From Cellvibrio fontiphilus (GTDB lineage Bacteria; Pseudomonadota; Gammaproteobacteria; Pseudomonadales; Cellvibrionaceae), in NCBI RefSeq assembly GCF_035317345.1, contig NZ_JAYKTU010000001.1: a stretch of 64,000 nucleotides of DNA; one strand, written 5' to 3'. Below the pieces are notes generated by a model. The model was not told the DNA's origin, searched no databases, and saw only the letters and a program-made list of their open reading frames with translations. Each line of letters begins with the position of its first letter. Positions within the stretch are counted from its first letter, which is position 1. The translations under genes and the position numbers were made by a program. Of this stretch, positions 60,110 through 64,000 are shown one piece after another.

Positions 60110-61864
60110 TTATTCCTGACGGCTGGCTTCACTTTGGAACTGCAAACGCGCCAGTTGTTGATAGAGTTCGCTGTGGGCGAGCAGCTCGTTGTGGGTACCC
60201 ATGGCGACAATACTCCCCGCCTGTAGTACCAGTATGCGATCCGCATTCACCACAGTTGAGAGGCGATGGGCAATCATAATCGTGGTGCGATTTTGCATAA
60301 GTCGCTCCAACGCCTGCTGCACAACCTGTTCGCTGTTGGAATCCAGCGCGCTGGTCGCTTCATCCAACAAGAGAATCGGGCGGTCTGCCAGTATCGCTCG
60401 TGCGATAGCAATACGCTGCTTTTGTCCGCCGGATAAGCGCAGCCCTCTCTCACCCAGATCAGTATCCAGCCCATCAGGCATCTGTTTGATAAACTCCATT
60501 GCAAAAGCCGCTTCACAGGCGGCAATCACCTGTTCATCGCTCGCTTCAGGCCGGGCGTAGCGCACGTTGTCGCGCACACTGGCGGCAAAAATAACCGGAT
60601 CTTGCGGCACCAGGGCAATGCGGGCGCGCAACGCTTGCAAGTCGGCAGCCTTAAGATCAACACCATCGAGCAGCACACTGCCGCCAAGGGGATCGTAAAA
60701 GCGTTGCAACAATTGAAATAAGGTACTTTTACCCGCCCCAGAAGGCCCCACCAGCGCCACTTTTTCACCGGGATTCACGCGCAGATCAAACCCTTTGAAG
60801 ATCGGCGTATCCGGGCGCGATGGATAGGCAAAATAGACATTGCGCAACTCCACCAAGCCGGCCGCTGGCGGCAAAGCTATTGGATGGACGGGCAATGGCA
60901 GGCTGGATTGGGTGGTCAACAACTCCACCAATCGTTCAGTAGCACCAGCCGCCCGCTGCAAATCGCCAATGACCTCGGAGATAGTGCCCATTGCGCTGGC
61001 AACTATCACCGCATAGAAAATAAACGCTGAAAGTTCCCCGGCGCTGATACGGCCGGCCAATACATCATGGCCTCCCACCCATAAAATCAGCGCTACAGCA
61101 CTGAATACCAGAGTAATGACTGCCGCTACCAAAAGCGCCCGCTGCTGTACCCGCTTAATGCCTGTCGCAAAGGTTGCCTCGACCCGCTGGTTAAATGCAT
61201 GAGCTGCTTCCCCCTCGTGGCCATAGGCCTGCACCGTGCGGATTTCGTGGATCACCTCATCGGTATAAGCGCCCACATTCGCGACTGAATCCTGACTGGC
61301 GCGGGCCAATTTCCGCACCCGGCGACCAAAGGCAATTATCGGAACCAACACAAACGGTATTGCCACCAATACCAGCGCCGTCAATTTGAGGCTGGTAACT
61401 CCCAACATCACCAAGCCACCAAGCAATAGGAGTGCATTACGCAGTGCCATGGACACACTGGAGCCAATAACAGTCTCCAGTTGTGTGGTGTCATTGGTGA
61501 GGCGTGAAAGTACATCGCCCGTGCGATTTTGTTCAAAAAATACTGGTGACAGACTCAATAAATGAGCAAATACCCGGCGGCGCAAATCCGCGGTGATTCG
61601 CTCGCCCAGCCAGGAAACCAGATAAAACCGCGCATAGGTGGCAAGCGACATAAGCACAATCACTGCTAATAGCCCCAGCAATGCCAGGTTGAGCAGCTGC
61701 GGGCTGCCCGCCACAAATCCCTTGTCGATAACCTGTTTCAGACCCTGACCAATCAGTAATACACAGCCAGCCGCAACTACCAAGGCAACCAATGCGGCCG
61801 CAATACGGACTTTATAGGGGGAGAGCAGATCCAGCAGAATCTGGCGACGTGTTAACCCGGGCAT
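60110..61864 (-). CDS. ABC exporter, fused membrane and ATPase domains (MsbA-like)
   Basis: Homodimeric-type exporter half, 584 aa from the ATG at 61864 (AGGGA upstream; the frame extends to 61963). The N-terminal six-helix domain (about 20-305) is followed by an ATPase with Walker A GPSGAGKST near 388, signature LSGGQKQR near 489, and Walker B ILLLDEATSALDS near 509. It resembles the lipid A/multidrug group (MsbA, YheH-like). The substrate is not readable and the neighbours give no clue. Confidence 0.85.
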   Translation of the reverse strand: MPGLTRRQILLDLLSPYKVRIAAALVALVVAAGCVLLIGQGLKQVIDKGFVAGSPQLLNLALLGLLAVIVLMSLATYARFYLVSWLGERITADLRRRVFAHLLSLSPVFFEQNRTGDVLSRLTNDTTQLETVIGSSVSMALRNALLLLGGLVMLGVTSLKLTALVLVAIPFVLVPIIAFGRRVRKLARASQDSVANVGAYTDEVIHEIRTVQAYGHEGEAAHAFNQRVEATFATGIKRVQQRALLVAAVITLVFSAVALILWVGGHDVLAGRISAGELSAFIFYAVIVASAMGTISEVIGDLQRAAGATERLVELLTTQSSLPLPVHPIALPPAAGLVELRNVYFAYPSRPDTPIFKGFDLRVNPGEKVALVGPSGAGKSTLFQLLQRFYDPLGGSVLLDGVDLKAADLQALRARIALVPQDPVIFAASVRDNVRYARPEASDEQVIAACEAAFAMEFIKQMPDGLDTDLGERGLRLSGGQKQRIAIARAILADRPILLLDEATSALDSNSEQVVQQALERLMQNRTTIMIAHRLSTVVNADRILVLQAGSIVAMGTHNELLAHSELYQQLARLQFQSEASRQE

Positions 61865-62007
61865 AGAAATTCCCTGCAGGAAAGAGAGATCAGCAGGAGA
61901 TTGGGGGAGGACAAACCAAATACAAGCAACAGAACCGGGCTGATGACCTTTGTCAGCCTTCAAACAAGATACAAAATGCGGGGAAAATCATTAATCCACA
62001 GGCAATA

Positions 62008-62037
62008 AAAAAGGCGAGATTTGCATCTCGCCTTTTT
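62008..62037 (-). terminator. Intrinsic terminator after the cold-shock gene
   Basis: Stem AAAAAGGCGAGAT / ATCTCGCCTTTTT (62008-62020 with 62025-62037), loop TTGC, 26 bases after the cold-shock stop. Symmetric enough to work both ways. Confidence 0.92.
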
Positions 62038-62063
62038 GATCACACTTCTAAATCCGTAAGGAA

Positions 62064-62273
62064 TTAGATAGCGGTGATGTTTTCAGCCTGTGGGCCTTTT
62101 TGGCCTTGGGTCACAGTGAAGCTAACTTTTTGGCCTTCAGCCAGGGTTTTGAAGCCTGAGCCTGAAATGGCGCTGAAGTGAGCGAAAACATCTGGACCAG
62201 ATTCTTGTTCGATAAAACCGAAACCTTTAGCTTCGTTGAACCATTTTACAGTGCCAGTAGTAGTTTTAGACAT
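62064..62273 (-). CDS. Cold-shock domain protein (CspA family)
   Basis: 69-aa single-domain RNA chaperone with both RNA-binding motifs: RNP1 KGFGFI near 16-21 and RNP2 VFAHF near 29-33. AGGT lies upstream of the ATG. Whether it is cold-induced or constitutive (CspC/E-like) cannot be read. The 258-base gap to the next gene leaves room for a long regulated leader. Confidence 0.95.
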   Translation of the reverse strand: MSKTTTGTVKWFNEAKGFGFIEQESGPDVFAHFSAISGSGFKTLAEGQKVSFTVTQGQKGPQAENITAI

Positions 62274-62531
62274 AGTGTTACCTATTAATACAAAAGTAAG
62301 GATTACCCCGAGGGGCGATTGTGCTGGAAATGTGGGAATTACTTATGTAAACAGGCCAAAATTCTATTACTGGAACTTCGAAATGTGGTGCATAAATATT
62401 AGACGTACTTTCAAGCTGGAACCCAGTCTACACGCGTTTCCACCAAAGTCAATGATTTAACTTTTGCCGTGCAAACACTGCGGATTTGCCACCAAGGCTA
62501 TACTGCGCAGCTGGATTAACCGGAGGATTTT

Positions 62532-62963
62532 ATGCAAAGAGCACTAGTGAAAAAAACCTTCTTCGCAGCAATAGCTACAATGCTTAGCACGGCGTTAATG
62601 GCGCAAACCAACAGCTATACCCTGAACGATTGGCCTGCCACCGCCGCACCACTCAAACCCATCTATGTCAAAGCCATTATGGAACAAGCCGGTGTTCACG
62701 GTGTGACCTTCACCCGCGATGCGCAGTTTTACCTCGACGAACTGGATAAGTTTGCCCGGCTCGCGCAAGACCGGAATTATCGCCCCTACCTGAAAACCCC
62801 GGTTGCGCAAAACCTCGCGACCCTCGCGGTAGTGCACTGCGATTGGCACAACGGTGTTGCACCTTGGGAATTTGCACAAAAGTATTTGGGTAAAGAGCAG
62901 TTGGCGCTGTTGCAATCCCACTATCCTGATGCCATTGCCAAATTGCAAAACAATTGTGAATGA
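62532..62963 (+). CDS. Secreted hypothetical protein
   Basis: 143-aa protein not recognised. It has a strong Shine-Dalgarno (GGAGGA) five bases before the ATG and a clear signal peptide (MQRALVKKTFFAAIATMLSTALMA, cleavage near residue 24). The mature part has two cysteines (VVHCDWHNG and the C-terminal NNCE) that could form a disulfide, and aromatic/charged helices. A periplasmic location is inferred. Confidence 0.6.
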   Translation: MQRALVKKTFFAAIATMLSTALMAQTNSYTLNDWPATAAPLKPIYVKAIMEQAGVHGVTFTRDAQFYLDELDKFARLAQDRNYRPYLKTPVAQNLATLAVVHCDWHNGVAPWEFAQKYLGKEQLALLQSHYPDAIAKLQNNCE

Positions 62964-63079
62964 TGGCGGTGATTGATCGAAAAATTGGTTGAATCTGTTT
63001 TACGCTGCAGGCTCTTAATCAAGAGCCTCGCACATTAGTATGTGATGAGTTTTCAGAGGTAGCGAAACGCATCCAACAT

Positions 63080-64000
63080 ATGACCCGTGAATCCCACCCC
63101 TATTTGATTGTGCTGCTCGCGGCCGTTATTGCCACCACGCCTCTGGCAGTAGATATGTACCTGCCAGCCATGCCCAACATTGCCACTGATTTGCACACCC
63201 ACATAGCTACAGTGCAGCAATCGCTGAGTATTTTTCTCGCGGCCTACGGTGCCGGCATGCTGTTATTTGGCCCGTTGGCCGATTTACTCGGGCGTCGACC
63301 TCTGGCCATTTTTGGTTTGACGGGTTTTACGCTCAGCAGTATCGCTTTGGCTCTGGTAGAGGATGCGCAAGTGTTTTTAATCCTGCGCGCAACCCAGGCA
63401 TTTTGCGGAGCTGCTGCGACAGTTGTAGTACCGGGGCTGGTGCGGCAGTTGTATCAAGAGCACACAGCCAAGGGCATGTCTTATTTGTCCATGATGATGA
63501 TGCTGGCACCGCTGCTCGCGCCGGGCATTGGCAGCCTGGTGTTGTTATTTAGCGATTGGCGCAGCATTTTTATTTTGCTCGCCCTGTATGGCGCCCTGAT
63601 TTTTGCACTGGTATGGAAATGGTTACCGGAAATTAATAAACCCATCGCGGCAGTGGAAGATACTGATAAAGGATTTTTTAGCGGTTATAAAATTGTTTTT
63701 TCCCATCGCAAAGCGCGGCCAATGATTATGAGCATGATGTTTGGTTCCTTTGCGTTTTTCTGTTTTATCACCGCCGTCTCTTTTGTTTACATCAATTATT
63801 TTGGCGTGAGCGAACAAACCTTCAGTTTGCTCTTTGGCGCCAACGTTATTTGTTTGATTGCGGCGAATTTCATAAATAGCCGCTTGGTGACACGCCTGGG
63901 TTCACTGCGCATGTTACGCAGTGGTTTAGCGGTTGCATTAGCCAGTGCCAGTGTATTGTGCGCCGTCAGTTATTTTGAATTGGGGTTACTCTGGACTGTG
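63080..64000 (+). CDS. Bcr/CflA family drug-resistance MFS transporter (3' partial)
   Basis: Proton-driven efflux pump of the inner membrane; 307 codons are visible with no stop before the window end. The start MTRESHPYLIVLLAAVIATTPLAVDMYLPAMP, the MFS loop GPLADLLGRRPLA near 75-87, and RATQAFCGAAATVVVPGLVRQLY near 112-134 are typical of Bcr/CflA proteins. No strong Shine-Dalgarno is next to the ATG. The substrate cannot be deduced. Confidence 0.85.
   Translation, partial: MTRESHPYLIVLLAAVIATTPLAVDMYLPAMPNIATDLHTHIATVQQSLSIFLAAYGAGMLLFGPLADLLGRRPLAIFGLTGFTLSSIALALVEDAQVFLILRATQAFCGAAATVVVPGLVRQLYQEHTAKGMSYLSMMMMLAPLLAPGIGSLVLLFSDWRSIFILLALYGALIFALVWKWLPEINKPIAAVEDTDKGFFSGYKIVFSHRKARPMIMSMMFGSFAFFCFITAVSFVYINYFGVSEQTFSLLFGANVICLIAANFINSRLVTRLGSLRMLRSGLAVALASASVLCAVSYFELGLLWTV

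Overview
The window looks like a chromosomal, origin-proximal stretch of a Cellvibrio-like gammaproteobacterium (Cellvibrionaceae). Three things suggest this. Most gene blocks match those near the origin in Pseudomonas and relatives (dprA-tsaC-hemF-aroE against def-fmt-rsmB-trkA; gmk-rpoZ-spoT-ridA; ppk/ppx; secB-grxC-rhodanese against gpmI-envC-ctpA-yibQ; hisBHAF; ubiCA-phoBR). A modular AA10-CBM5-CBM73 chitin LPMO resembles the one known from Cellvibrio japonicus. Serine-rich linkers of the Cellvibrio type are present. I saw no rRNA, tRNA, CRISPR array, prophage or intact insertion sequence.

Layout. 1-3.8 kb: fbpABC-type ferric iron importer (fbpA cut by the window edge), with a 25-codon micro-ORF bridging fbpB and fbpC. 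3.8-6.6 kb: pirin, DoxX, a YqaA-type membrane protein and an unplaced periplasmic binding protein. 6.6-11.5 kb (minus): LysM protein, dprA, tsaC, hemF, aroE. 11.6-17.4 kb (plus): def, fmt, rsmB, trkA, lpdA, closed by a strong terminator. 17.5-23.2 kb (minus): S9 peptidase, ridA, spoT, rpoZ, gmk. 23.4-27.1 kb: small HTH protein, solitary TRAP binding protein, uvrD. 27.2-29.8 kb: secreted proteins with PEP-CTERM-like tails beside a CPBP-family intramembrane protease. 29.8-33.9 kb: beta-lactamase-fold serine hydrolase and RoxA-like di-haem cytochrome. 34.2-39.7 kb: DUF4156 lipoprotein, ppk, a D-Ala-D-Ala ligase, ppx. 39.9-46.9 kb: secB, grxC, Cys-less rhodanese / gpmI, envC, ctpA, yibQ. 47-51.2 kb: DUF6316 protein and the his block, split by an inverted PEP-CTERM gene. 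51.3-58.5 kb: outer-membrane protein, hypothetical, dicarboxylate symporter, HU, ubiC, ubiA, phoB, phoR. 58.7-64 kb: LPMO, MsbA-like ABC exporter, cold-shock protein, secreted hypothetical, and the start of a Bcr/CflA efflux pump.

The most interesting signals are regulatory and cross-locus. Two PEP-CTERM genes 20 kb apart each carry a sigma-54 (-24/-12) promoter about 70 bases before the start codon. These two, plus a neighbouring secreted gene, also carry a TGTGA-N6-TCAC(A/T) palindrome, which suggests one regulon for exosortase-type cargo. The phosphate/polyphosphate circuit is also visible: PHO boxes precede ppk (three phased 11-base repeats, which also decide the ppk start) and phoB, and phoBR lies in the same window. 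Compound inverted-repeat elements sit inside the hisA-hisH and phoB-phoR gaps. All functional calls are by reading motifs and gene order; no search was run.
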